In this document: piece after piece, positions 8,615 to 16,463 of the stretch
Numbering within the stretch: position 1 is the stretch's first letter
Layout: every line of letters starts with the position of its first letter
NCBI GenBank assembly: GCA_025355965.1
Contig: JANXYR010000015.1
Coordinates: 1-34,001, forward strand
DNA: 34,001 nucleotides
Reading direction: 5' to 3'
Source of the DNA: Geobacteraceae bacterium
GTDB lineage: Bacteria; Desulfobacterota; Desulfuromonadia; Geobacterales; Pseudopelobacteraceae
Translations under genes and position numbers: made by a program
The notes under the pieces: model-generated
Told to the model about the DNA's origin: nothing
Seen by the model: the letters and a program-made list of their open reading frames with translations, nothing else
Database searches by the model: none

Positions 8615-9102
8615 AGATAAAGCCTTTTTTTTATGATGTGTTTCTCCACGAAATCGGCCACCTGTGACGGGTTGTTCAGGTCCAGCACCGGCACGTCCAG
8701 ATCCAGTGGTTCGTCACTGGCTACCGCCAGCAGGCTTGGATCATTCTCTTCTCCACGGCAGATCAGGGTCGCACTCCGTTCCCGGCGGTGAACCTCGATC
8801 TTCGGGAGGCCGCTACTCTTGAACCCCTCGGTCAGGATCAAATCAACGTCGCCGAAATAGGTGGCGATCAGCTCCTCGATCGGGGGGGGCTCGGCATGCT
8901 GCTTGACGATGGCCAGCTTCTCAGGCGACGAGATCAGCATCGTGTCGGCACCGGCGGCGGTCAGGCGGTGGCTGTCCTTGCCCGGGTGGTCGATCTCAAA
9001 TTGATGGGCGTCGTGTTTGATGCACCCCACCCGGTAGCCGCGAACTTTCAGCTCGGCGATGACTTTTTCCAGCAGCGTTGTTTTGCCTTTCGCGGATTGC
9101 AT
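8587..9102 (-). pseudogene. mobB: 5'-truncated mobB (molybdopterin-guanine dinucleotide biosynthesis GTPase)
   Basis: The body of the protein is clearly MobB: KTTLLEKVIAELKVRGYRVG, IKHDAHQFEIDHPGKDSHR, LILTEGFKSSGLPKIEVHRR, then the C-terminal FVEKH. MobB normally begins with a short strand leading into a P-loop such as GKSGSGKTT. Here the sequence before GKTT is LMQSAK, so the first P-loop glycine and the leading strand are missing. The frame stays open to 9219, but the upstream peptide (MILTQWPTDIYMG...) is not MobB-like. The in-frame ATG at 9100-9102 is the closest possible start. The last nine residues (LTGMNRIKA) come from the REP-like repeat rather than the gene. MobB assists guanylation of molybdopterin and is often dispensable. 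I infer a break point near 9,095 where accessory DNA begins. Confidence 0.65.
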
Positions 9103-9393
9103 CAGAAAATCACAGATCTTGTCAAATAGGAGAGATGCATGTTTAAATATCTGCCTTTTGAAAGGAGAATCAACATCTTGCCCCATATAAATGTCCGTAG
9201 GCCATTGGGTCAATATCATAATTTAATATATCCTGAACTCATTTTTTAATCTTACACCATATGGAAGCGGCCTGACAAATTTGTTTCGGATATCTAGAAA
9301 ATGATAGATGAGTGTGAAACGATTCTATAGCTCGTTATAGCGAATCTGAAATTCAATTGACCGAAAACAGAATGGTGGTACTACTGCCCTCAT

Positions 9394-10443
9394 TTAAGAT
9401 TTACCTTGCCGTAGACAATTATTGCATTTGCATTCACCGGTCTTTCCATCGTGAACCCACCAGTCTGTAGTAACTTTCCCACAAAGAGTACACATGCCTT
9501 CTTTAAACAGTGGATAGACTACTGGTTTTTCCTGCTCTGAGAGGTCAGTCACAGTCGTAATCTTTGGCCGCAGAACTTCATGCCTTAAATAAGTGGGTAA
9601 AATTAAGTTACATCTTTCTTCAGATTTTCTGCGACATTTTTCTAATAGTGCCATCTCTTCCTGCTGCTGTTTTTCAAAATCTGCCCGTTTTTTCCGATAT
9701 TGTATGAGGTGTTCATATTCACCAGGATGAACCAACTCTCCGGTTTTTGGCGACACCAAGATTTGACTCAAGTCGTTTACCAGGCAAGATCCTGAGTAAA
9801 CTTGTGGCTGATGCACCAGATGTAAGCCTCGGAACGTGAGCATACTGAGATTATCTGAGTCGAGAAAGTGAAGGGATTTACCGGATTTGTAGATTTCGTC
9901 ATATTCTGACCGGTGCATAAACTCGCGTTCAGTTGTAGTCAGGTGGATGCGGTCAGAATAATCCTTATCATTGCGGAGCATATCGAGAACAAAAATAAAA
10001 TGGGCAATTATTCCCAACTTGCTGAAGCCATTCTTTATCTGCTCGCGTTTCTCCGACTTTAGACCAGCGTCACAAATCCAGTATGCAAACACCTGTGAGT
10101 CTTTTTCTACCCAACAATCGATAGGACGAAAAAAATCCTCGCCATCAATTTTCTTTTCAATAGTGACACTATTACCGAATTTACTGGTAAGCCATTGATA
10201 GAGTACAGCGCGAGCGTTATGCAGAGCGGCGGATTCGTCAACGTAAGTACAATTTAGCCTATGCTTATGAGCGAAGTGGAAGCGGCGTTCTTCTCCTGCG
10301 CGAACTCGCACAGCTTCACCACATCCTTGACACGCAAGTAAGTTTTGGCGATCTAGCGCTCGCAGATTGTCGATATCTTGTGACCACTTGAGGTCCAAAA
10401 TTATTACTTCGCTACTATCCCTAATATCAACAGACTTATACAT
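9394..10443 (-). CDS. CoiA-like protein with zinc-finger ends
   Basis: The 349-residue protein resembles the competence protein CoiA family. Near the N-terminus a zinc-finger-like stretch has CQGCGEAVRVRAGEERRFHFAH followed by a further Cys (LNCTY), as in CoiA-like proteins. Next comes a restriction-endonuclease-fold region: helix SAALHNARAVLYQWLTSKFG, then RPIDCWVEKDSQVFAYWICD, where CoiA usually has an Asp strand followed by an E-x-Q/K strand. The second acidic residue is not evident here, so the nuclease may be inactive. The C-terminus carries another four-cysteine finger (CTLCGK and CKCNNC) not usual in CoiA. It is the last gene of the minus-strand defence cluster, now separated from it by an insertion sequence. 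Its role is unknown; a nuclease or DNA-binding accessory is likely. Confidence 0.55.
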   Translation of the reverse strand: MYKSVDIRDSSEVIILDLKWSQDIDNLRALDRQNLLACQGCGEAVRVRAGEERRFHFAHKHRLNCTYVDESAALHNARAVLYQWLTSKFGNSVTIEKKIDGEDFFRPIDCWVEKDSQVFAYWICDAGLKSEKREQIKNGFSKLGIIAHFIFVLDMLRNDKDYSDRIHLTTTEREFMHRSEYDEIYKSGKSLHFLDSDNLSMLTFRGLHLVHQPQVYSGSCLVNDLSQILVSPKTGELVHPGEYEHLIQYRKKRADFEKQQQEEMALLEKCRRKSEERCNLILPTYLRHEVLRPKITTVTDLSEQEKPVVYPLFKEGMCTLCGKVTTDWWVHDGKTGECKCNNCLRQGKS

Positions 10444-10474
10444 AATGTTCGATTATTATTATGAGTGAATTGGC

Positions 10475-10702
10475 TCACTCACGACCTAGTTGATCAAGAA
10501 ATGGATAAAGATCAGGGAGAATTCCTCGTCTAAAGGAAAACTGTGCCGCTGACTTTGGTAATCTCAAACGATCTATAGCGTCACCTGGGATATCCCAATA
10601 ACATGGTACATCCCTTTCTACAATTACTGCCGTTGGGTCGGTGTTTATTATCCATTGCCAAATTTGTTTCCCAAGCCAGTCATTCGTATGTTCACAATCC
10701 AC
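10475..10702 (-). pseudogene. Short unknown gene, 5' end probably displaced by the insertion sequence
   Basis: The 75-codon frame begins only 15 bases from the left end of the insertion sequence at a GTG (10700-10702) without a convincing ribosome-binding site. Residues include HTNDWLGKQIWQWIINTDPT and VPCYWDIPGDAIDRLRLPK. I do not recognise a family. If the insertion sequence is removed, the frame continues into the far flank as MSLFFIRKRYVDCEHTND, from an ATG at 12079-12081 (or 12082-12084), about 21 bases after the Res stop codon. That reconstruction suggests a gene of about 85 codons that followed Res in the operon and was interrupted near codon 5. The GTG could still rescue translation of most of the protein. 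Confidence 0.45.
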
Positions 10703-10716
10703 ATATCTTTTCCTGA

Positions 10717-10737
10717 TATCAGGTCGTTGAAAAACTC
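10717..10737 (+). repeat. Left terminal inverted repeat of the IS5-family element
   Basis: This 21-base end pairs with 12045-12065 with one mismatch. It lies 14 bases from the present start of the interrupted short gene. Confidence 0.85.
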
Positions 10738-10877
10738 CCCCATTGAGAGGCTAAGGCCCCTCGATGGAGCTAAATTGGGTAACGAATCAGATTTCTTCGC
10801 AGAATTTATGATCTTTGAAGCTCATTTGTGCTGATATGGTTGCCGGATTAACTCCGTTTGGGTGGTCCTTTCCCGCG

Positions 10878-11966
10878 TTACGTGGCACAAATCCCCAGGT
10901 TTCGCATTCGGACCAGGTTGTATGCTGTTACTGCCAAGGTGAAGTGCCAATCGATCTTCTTAACTCCTCGATAGCGAGTCTTGCGGAACAGCCCCACCGT
11001 CTTGAGCCAGCCGAAGACCTCTTCAATCCGCTTGCGGAACTTCTGGCTCGTTGCGTAGCTGGTGTGGCGAGTGGTGCGGCCATCGATTGATGAACGACGA
11101 CCTTTCTTCGTGATGTTTTGCGTGACATGAGGCGTCACGTTCAATTCACGCATGGCTGTAACGAATCCACGAGTGTCGTAGTTCCTGTCGGCGGCGATAC
11201 TGATGCGGCGCTTGCGTGGAGCGACCTTGGCAATCATGGCCTTAGCGGTTTCGCGCTCGGCAAAACCATCGGCAATGGTAACCGCACTTGTGATGACCAA
11301 CCCGTTTTGATTCTCCGTCAAGAGGTGGGCAGCAAACGATAAACGGGGTTCATGGTTAAGACCTTTGCGGTACAGCCTGGCTTCCGGGTCCGTACTGGAT
11401 AGGTGTGTTTCGTTAGCCAGCTTCTCGCCCTGATAATCACGAGTTGGGTTCTTGCCGCTTGGTGGCTCTTGGTCGTCGTTCTTGGGCTTGAAGCTTTTGA
11501 GTGAGGCCCATGACTGGATCAGAGTACCATCAACACTGAAGTGCTCCTTGGAGAGTAGCTTTCCGCGTTTGGCCTGCTCAAGCACTTCTGCCAGAAACTT
11601 GGCGGCAATGTCGGTTTGAATCAGGCGATCCTGGTTGGTAGTGAAGCTGGAATTATCCCAAACCGGTTCGTCGAGTCCCATCCCGAGGAACCAGCGAAAC
11701 AGTAGACTGAAGTGAATCTGCTCCACCAGTTTGACGTTACTGGGAATCGAGTACAACACTTGAAGCAGCATAGCCTTGAGCAGCCGCTCCGGCGGTATCG
11801 AAGGCCGACCAGTATGGGAATACATCTGGCAGAATACCGGCGAAAGGTTCTCAAGTGCCGCATCCACCATCTGCCGGATTGGACGAAGTGGGTGGTCCTT
11901 GGGGACAAAGGACTCCGGTGAGAGATAAACGAACAAGGAATCTGATGGTTGATCAAAACCGCGCAT
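10878..11966 (-). CDS. IS5-family transposase
   Basis: This 362-residue DDE transposase appears intact. The N-terminal DUF772-type domain is seen in FVPKDHPLRPIRQMVDAALE and GRPSIPPERLLKAMLLQVLY, followed by LFRWFLGMGLDEPVWDNSSF. Catalytic candidates are the Asp in HFSVDGTLIQSWAS, the Asp in SIAADRNYDTRGF and the Glu in RIEEVFGWLKTVG near the C-terminus, consistent with the IS5 DDE order. AGGAGAATAAGTATG gives a strong ribosome-binding site and fixes the start. Both inverted repeats are present, so the element may still be mobile. Confidence 0.92.
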   Translation of the reverse strand: MRGFDQPSDSLFVYLSPESFVPKDHPLRPIRQMVDAALENLSPVFCQMYSHTGRPSIPPERLLKAMLLQVLYSIPSNVKLVEQIHFSLLFRWFLGMGLDEPVWDNSSFTTNQDRLIQTDIAAKFLAEVLEQAKRGKLLSKEHFSVDGTLIQSWASLKSFKPKNDDQEPPSGKNPTRDYQGEKLANETHLSSTDPEARLYRKGLNHEPRLSFAAHLLTENQNGLVITSAVTIADGFAERETAKAMIAKVAPRKRRISIAADRNYDTRGFVTAMRELNVTPHVTQNITKKGRRSSIDGRTTRHTSYATSQKFRKRIEEVFGWLKTVGLFRKTRYRGVKKIDWHFTLAVTAYNLVRMRNLGICAT

Positions 11967-12044
11967 ACTTATTCTCCTGAAATATCAGCAAGATATGCGT
12001 GGAATCTTATCATAAATCGGTGTCAAAATCACCGTAAATTCAAC

Positions 12045-12065
12045 GAGTTTTTCAAAGACCTGATA
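12045..12065 (-). repeat. Right terminal inverted repeat of the IS5-family element
   Basis: Reverse complement of the left end with one mismatch at the tenth base. It lies about 40 bases from the stop codon of the Res gene. Confidence 0.85.
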
Positions 12066-12105
12066 TAAAGAATAAACTCATCATTACCCATTTGAATTGA
12101 CATTG

Positions 12106-14790
12106 TTATTTACCTTTTGATTCATTTTTTGAAAACATCCCAGCCAACCCAGTTAAAGACATGTTATCCGCAATGACATCATGCGGAATCAGTAGATACT
12201 TCCATGGCTTGCCTTCATAACTTGCGGCATGTTCTGAAGCTCGACCACACCATTTTACGGCTGACTCCATTTTGGAGACGACCTCTGCAGTTTCCAGTTC
12301 ATTACGGGCCTTGGTCTCACAGAGATAAATAGAGTCTGATGTTTCAGCAACAAAATCCGGCTGATACTCCAGATGATCCCGGCCTGCTTGGTAGTAAATC
12401 TGAAACTGCCCCTTGGCGGGTCTGAACCACTTCTGTGCATCGCGATCAAGGATGATGGCAAATTTTCGTTCGGTATCGGATTGGAATTTCTGGACTGCAT
12501 ACAAGCATCGCCTGAATCCACCGAAGACCATCTGACCGATCTTGCTTTTGTCATCAACCGTCTGCCGGTAATCCCGTTCCTCACCAGTTGCGGTAAAGGC
12601 GCTCTGCTTTAGTTCCGAAAAACCTTTACTAATCTTCACTTCGTACGCTGTGGCACTCTCCCACTGATGAGCCTGCATCTGAGCATGAATAAACTCGGCA
12701 AGCTGTTTCTGGTAGTATTGGAGGACATTTCTGACTTCATCGCCGGAAAGATACCCTAAGAGATGTCGCACCATTTGCCCAGACAGGTCATAGAGAAGGT
12801 CGGAGTGACTGTCATACGAGATGTCGTCGAAATCGATTAACGTACGTACAATATAGTCTTCCAGACGACTTTCCTGTTCGATTCCTCCACTAGCGCTCAA
12901 AGTGTCTTGCTGATGAGTTCGCAAATGTTGGATTAACAAGTCACGATCCACCGGCTGATAATGGATGGCGGTTACATCAAGCGTAAAGGGGTGATAGCCA
13001 AGCGTCACGTCTCCATTGGGAACTACCAGAATCCGGGGGATGTCAATCGTTTGCTGGATGACAAGCTCGGTTGTCTTTCTGACGATTTCGGCAATGTTTG
13101 GTTTAACCGTAACCCCTGCCAACTCCATCTGCTGTGGTGTGATCTGCTCCTCGACTCTTCGTGTTATCTCGGATGCAATATCCTCATTAGACAAACATGT
13201 GGAATTGGGGAGATGCTCGAATTTCTTGATAACGTCGTATGTCACCTTTGCGATGTTACGTTCGACCTCATTGGTGAAAACGGGTTTGGTATGTGATATA
13301 GATGTCGAACTGCTACTGGAAGGAGAAACAGGGGCATTAAACTGTTGCTCAACATTCGATTGTGCTACGACAGTTTTTGTTTTCTGGAAATCCTTTTCCG
13401 GATCGAGAATCACCTGTTGCAGACGGATTACCGAGTCGGAACGGTTAGCCTCGTCTATAATTTCCTGAAACTTGTCATGGGCCACAATATTGAGCCGATC
13501 AACCGTATTGACACCAGTCTTTTTGCCGTACGGCAGGCGCAGACCCCGACCGATTGATTGTTCAATGAGAATACGAGCATTTGCCGCCCTCAGGGGTACG
13601 ATGGTGTAAAGGTTGGTGACATCCCACCCTTCCTTGAGCATATTGACATGAATAACAATCTCGGTTGGCTCCTCGGTGCTTTCCACTGCCAGCAACCGCT
13701 GGATCATCTCCTCCTCTTCAGCACCGGTTCTGCTGGAATCAACTTGGATGACTTTAGTGGCATAGCGCCCTTCAAAAAACTTCTCAGACTTGATCAGCTG
13801 CAGAAGTTGTCCTGCATGTGTCGTATCCCGCGCAATCACCAGGACAAACGGCTTGACAATCTTTTTGCCATATTGGCGGGCATAAGTTTCCAGTTCGACT
13901 TTAACTGTTTCGTGGAGCCTCACGCCATCTCTCAATTTGATATCTTCAAGTTGCGCTTGTGAGAAATCGCGCGGGTTGAAGTTTTTCTGAGTCACAACGG
14001 CCGGTTCTTTCACAAAACCGTCAGCCATTGCCTTTGCTAGAGGGTAGTCATAGATGACGTTACGGAAGGGAACGGCTCCTTTAGCCGTTTCCACATATGG
14101 TGTTGCGGTCAACTCAAGACCCAAAATCGGTTTCAGCTCGTTAATAGCCCTGATACCGGCTGATGCCCTGTAACGGTGAGATTCATCCATCAATAGCACT
14201 AGATCTTTCAACCCTGCCAGGTAGTCGAAATAACTCTCACCGATGTATTCAGAGAGCCGTTTTATTCTTGGTGATTTGCCTCCTCGAACCTCTGAGTTAA
14301 TCTTGGAAATATTGAATATGTTGACCTTTACTGGCACCAGAGCATCAAAGAGCGTTCCAGCCTTAGACTCGTAATTGTCCCCGGTAATAATATCAGGAGG
14401 ATATGCTGCAAATTCAGCAATTCCCTTAAACACATACTTAGGATGATTGCGATCTTCAAACTCTTTCCAAAGCTTGTTGTATATTGTCAGATTTGGAGCC
14501 AGGACAAAGAAATTATTGATGCCGTGTGCAAGGTGCAAATAGCTTATGAAGGCTCCCATCAGGCGGGTCTTACCGACCCCGGTTGCTAGAGCAAAACAAA
14601 GGGAAGGAAACTCACGCTCGAAATCGGTAACAGTCGGGAATTCACTTTTTATAATCTCAAGCACTGATGCAAGATCAGCTGCTTTGTTAGGAGAAGCAAT
14701 TTCCGTAATTCGATCCAAAATCTCAAGTGAATGTCGTTGGGGCTGGCGTAAACTGAGGCGTCCAGAAATGGCATTGACGTGACGATTCAT
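12106..14790 (-). CDS. Type III restriction enzyme Res-like subunit (helicase plus nuclease)
   Basis: The 894-residue protein has a superfamily 2 helicase followed by an endonuclease domain. Motif I is ATGVGKTRL (about residues 69-77), motif II MDESH (201-205), motif III LTATPY (227-232), and motif VI EQSIGRGLRLPYG lies in the second RecA lobe. Near the C-terminus YQPDFVAE (about 811) and LCETKAR (about 825) form the PD-(D/E)xK nuclease site of type III Res proteins. Res cuts DNA after ATP-dependent movement between unmethylated sites and works only in complex with Mod. The start ATG overlaps the Mod stop codon as ATGA, so the two subunits are translationally coupled. The gene ends about 40 bases from the insertion sequence. 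Confidence 0.9.
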   Translation of the reverse strand: MNRHVNAISGRLSLRQPQRHSLEILDRITEIASPNKAADLASVLEIIKSEFPTVTDFEREFPSLCFALATGVGKTRLMGAFISYLHLAHGINNFFVLAPNLTIYNKLWKEFEDRNHPKYVFKGIAEFAAYPPDIITGDNYESKAGTLFDALVPVKVNIFNISKINSEVRGGKSPRIKRLSEYIGESYFDYLAGLKDLVLLMDESHRYRASAGIRAINELKPILGLELTATPYVETAKGAVPFRNVIYDYPLAKAMADGFVKEPAVVTQKNFNPRDFSQAQLEDIKLRDGVRLHETVKVELETYARQYGKKIVKPFVLVIARDTTHAGQLLQLIKSEKFFEGRYATKVIQVDSSRTGAEEEEMIQRLLAVESTEEPTEIVIHVNMLKEGWDVTNLYTIVPLRAANARILIEQSIGRGLRLPYGKKTGVNTVDRLNIVAHDKFQEIIDEANRSDSVIRLQQVILDPEKDFQKTKTVVAQSNVEQQFNAPVSPSSSSSTSISHTKPVFTNEVERNIAKVTYDVIKKFEHLPNSTCLSNEDIASEITRRVEEQITPQQMELAGVTVKPNIAEIVRKTTELVIQQTIDIPRILVVPNGDVTLGYHPFTLDVTAIHYQPVDRDLLIQHLRTHQQDTLSASGGIEQESRLEDYIVRTLIDFDDISYDSHSDLLYDLSGQMVRHLLGYLSGDEVRNVLQYYQKQLAEFIHAQMQAHQWESATAYEVKISKGFSELKQSAFTATGEERDYRQTVDDKSKIGQMVFGGFRRCLYAVQKFQSDTERKFAIILDRDAQKWFRPAKGQFQIYYQAGRDHLEYQPDFVAETSDSIYLCETKARNELETAEVVSKMESAVKWCGRASEHAASYEGKPWKYLLIPHDVIADNMSLTGLAGMFSKNESKGK

Positions 14791-16415
14791 TGCATACCTC
14801 CCGTACCGTTAAAATCAAGTCCTTGCTGTCCCGGTTCGGGTGGTTTTTGTGGTAGATTCTCCACTTTTAGGCTGTAATCGTCATGGCCCCATTCACAACG
14901 AGAAAGGACGGCGTTAGGAATCTTTTTAACTGTTAGGTTTTGGTAGGAGTCAGTCTTGCCCCGAAACGCTGAACAACAGACCAGAAGCGAACGATCTGAG
15001 CCTACTTCATCGGAGAGGTGCTGTAACTGCTCATGACTTAGGTTCTGGGTGGTGACGTAAATGAAGTCGGCTTCAGTCGAGCGGCCCTGCTGCCAATAAA
15101 CAGTTTCAGATGGCGCATATATGAAACCTTCAAGCTTGCAGATTGCCTCTGTCAGCATCGCGGGATTATACCTTTGACTCACAACCCAGTTACCCCACTT
15201 GTCTTTTTCCATTAGTGATGAAGCTAAACGATAATAGCGGAAACCTCCGCCACCTTTCCAGTTCACGGCCTTGCTAATGCCTCCCTGGTCTGTGTTGTCG
15301 ATTACCTTCTTCATTCGGGGAATGATATGAGTGTGGCAGGACTCTTTGAGTTCAACCATGATCCAGCGGCGTCCCATCTTGTGAGCAACCGCCGCGGTTG
15401 TACCAGAACCTCCGAAAGAGTCAAGGATGAGGTCATTCGGGTTAGTTGCGAGCTGCACGACACGATGTAAGAGTCTTTCAGGTTTTGGTGTGGCAAACAA
15501 GTCCGTGTCGAAAATGGCTCGCATTTCCTTTTTTGATTCATCGTTGTGCCCGACTTCATCGTATGTCCAGATCGTAGTGCTAGGTATTGTATCAGTGACA
15601 TCCGAAAGGAAACGTTTATACGCAGGTCGAGCATTTCCATCAACACCGAACCATATTCGATTATCGGCAATTAACTCATCAAACTTCTCCTTTGTGAATC
15701 GCCAACTGGTGCTGGACGGGGGCATAACTTCACGACCGGAAGGAAGTTTGACAGGAAATATTGCGTAATCTCTTGCCTCATTTCGCAGCACGTCACTTGC
15801 CTTCCATGGGCCACGAGGGTCGTTGTCGCGGTTTGTATACCGATCAGTTTGTTTTTCTGTTTTTGGTAAACGCCCAAGCTTGAATTTATCGAGTGCTTTG
15901 GCGTATACCAAAATAAAATCGTGTGATTCCGAAAAGTATTTTGAATCAGATTTTGGAGCATATTTTTTCTGCCAAATTACAGTAGATATAAAATTACCTC
16001 GCCCAAACACCTCATCACACAACACCTTCAGATAGTGCGCCTCGTTGTCATCAATCGTGATCCACAAAGAACCGTCATCCGAAAGCAGATTTCGCATAAT
16101 CTCCAACCGGTCCCGCATCAGCGATAGCCAGATGGAATGCTCCACTCCGTCGTCGTAGTGCGCAAAGGCGCTGCCGGTGTTGTAAGGTGGGTCTATAAAA
16201 ACGCACTTCACCTTACCGGCAAACTCCTGCTCCAGTGCTTTAAGCGCCAACAGATTATCACCGAAAATCAACCGATTGTCGAAGATGTCGTTATCCGTTA
16301 TTCGGTGCGGTGCGTGGTATGATTTTTCAGGATCTTCCAGCAGAATCCGTGGTTCAAGCTTTGACCGGTTTTCTTTGCCAATCCATGTTAATTCGAGTTT
16401 TTGTTTTTTTGTCAT
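14787..16415 (-). CDS. Type III Mod-like adenine DNA methyltransferase (beta class)
   Basis: The 542-residue methyltransferase has its motifs in beta-class order: catalytic FIDPPYNTGS near residue 75 comes before the SAM-binding LDSFGGSGTTAAVAH near residue 333. The stretch between (about 155-310) should hold the target recognition domain, and a further 190 residues follow motif I. This layout is that of Mod subunits of type III restriction systems, which recognise an asymmetric site and methylate adenine on one strand. The frame is open to a TTG at 16427, but I choose the ATG at 16413-16415, preceded by GGA about 8 bases upstream. It overlaps Res by 4 bases and begins about 50 bases after the AIPR gene. 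Confidence 0.9.
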   Translation of the reverse strand: MTKKQKLELTWIGKENRSKLEPRILLEDPEKSYHAPHRITDNDIFDNRLIFGDNLLALKALEQEFAGKVKCVFIDPPYNTGSAFAHYDDGVEHSIWLSLMRDRLEIMRNLLSDDGSLWITIDDNEAHYLKVLCDEVFGRGNFISTVIWQKKYAPKSDSKYFSESHDFILVYAKALDKFKLGRLPKTEKQTDRYTNRDNDPRGPWKASDVLRNEARDYAIFPVKLPSGREVMPPSSTSWRFTKEKFDELIADNRIWFGVDGNARPAYKRFLSDVTDTIPSTTIWTYDEVGHNDESKKEMRAIFDTDLFATPKPERLLHRVVQLATNPNDLILDSFGGSGTTAAVAHKMGRRWIMVELKESCHTHIIPRMKKVIDNTDQGGISKAVNWKGGGGFRYYRLASSLMEKDKWGNWVVSQRYNPAMLTEAICKLEGFIYAPSETVYWQQGRSTEADFIYVTTQNLSHEQLQHLSDEVGSDRSLLVCCSAFRGKTDSYQNLTVKKIPNAVLSRCEWGHDDYSLKVENLPQKPPEPGQQGLDFNGTGGMQ

Positions 16416-16463
16416 GATCAAATCCAATTTGGTTAAATTATAGTTAAGTGCGGTTATTGTTGT

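Larger units (their letters stand above)
10717..12065 (-). mobile_element. IS5-family insertion sequence
   Basis: The element is about 1,349 bp and contains one transposase gene. Its ends are 21-base inverted repeats, TATCAGGTC then G or T, then TTGAAAAACTC, at 10717-10737 and (reverse complement) 12045-12065, with a single mismatch. No identical target duplication is visible: the flanks are TGA on the left and TAA on the right, both of the TNA form used by some IS5 subgroups. The exact boundary could be off by one or two bases because the flanks extend the palindromic ends. Confidence 0.88.

Noticed and set aside
8590..8632. Rho-independent terminator at the GGCTTTTATC/GATAAAGCC hairpin followed by a T-run
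   Set aside because: The T-run is on the plus strand, but the neighbouring genes are on the minus strand and no plus-strand transcript is expected there.
10480..10740. Target-site duplication of the insertion sequence
   Set aside because: Flanks TGA and TAA are similar but not identical, so no duplication can be claimed.
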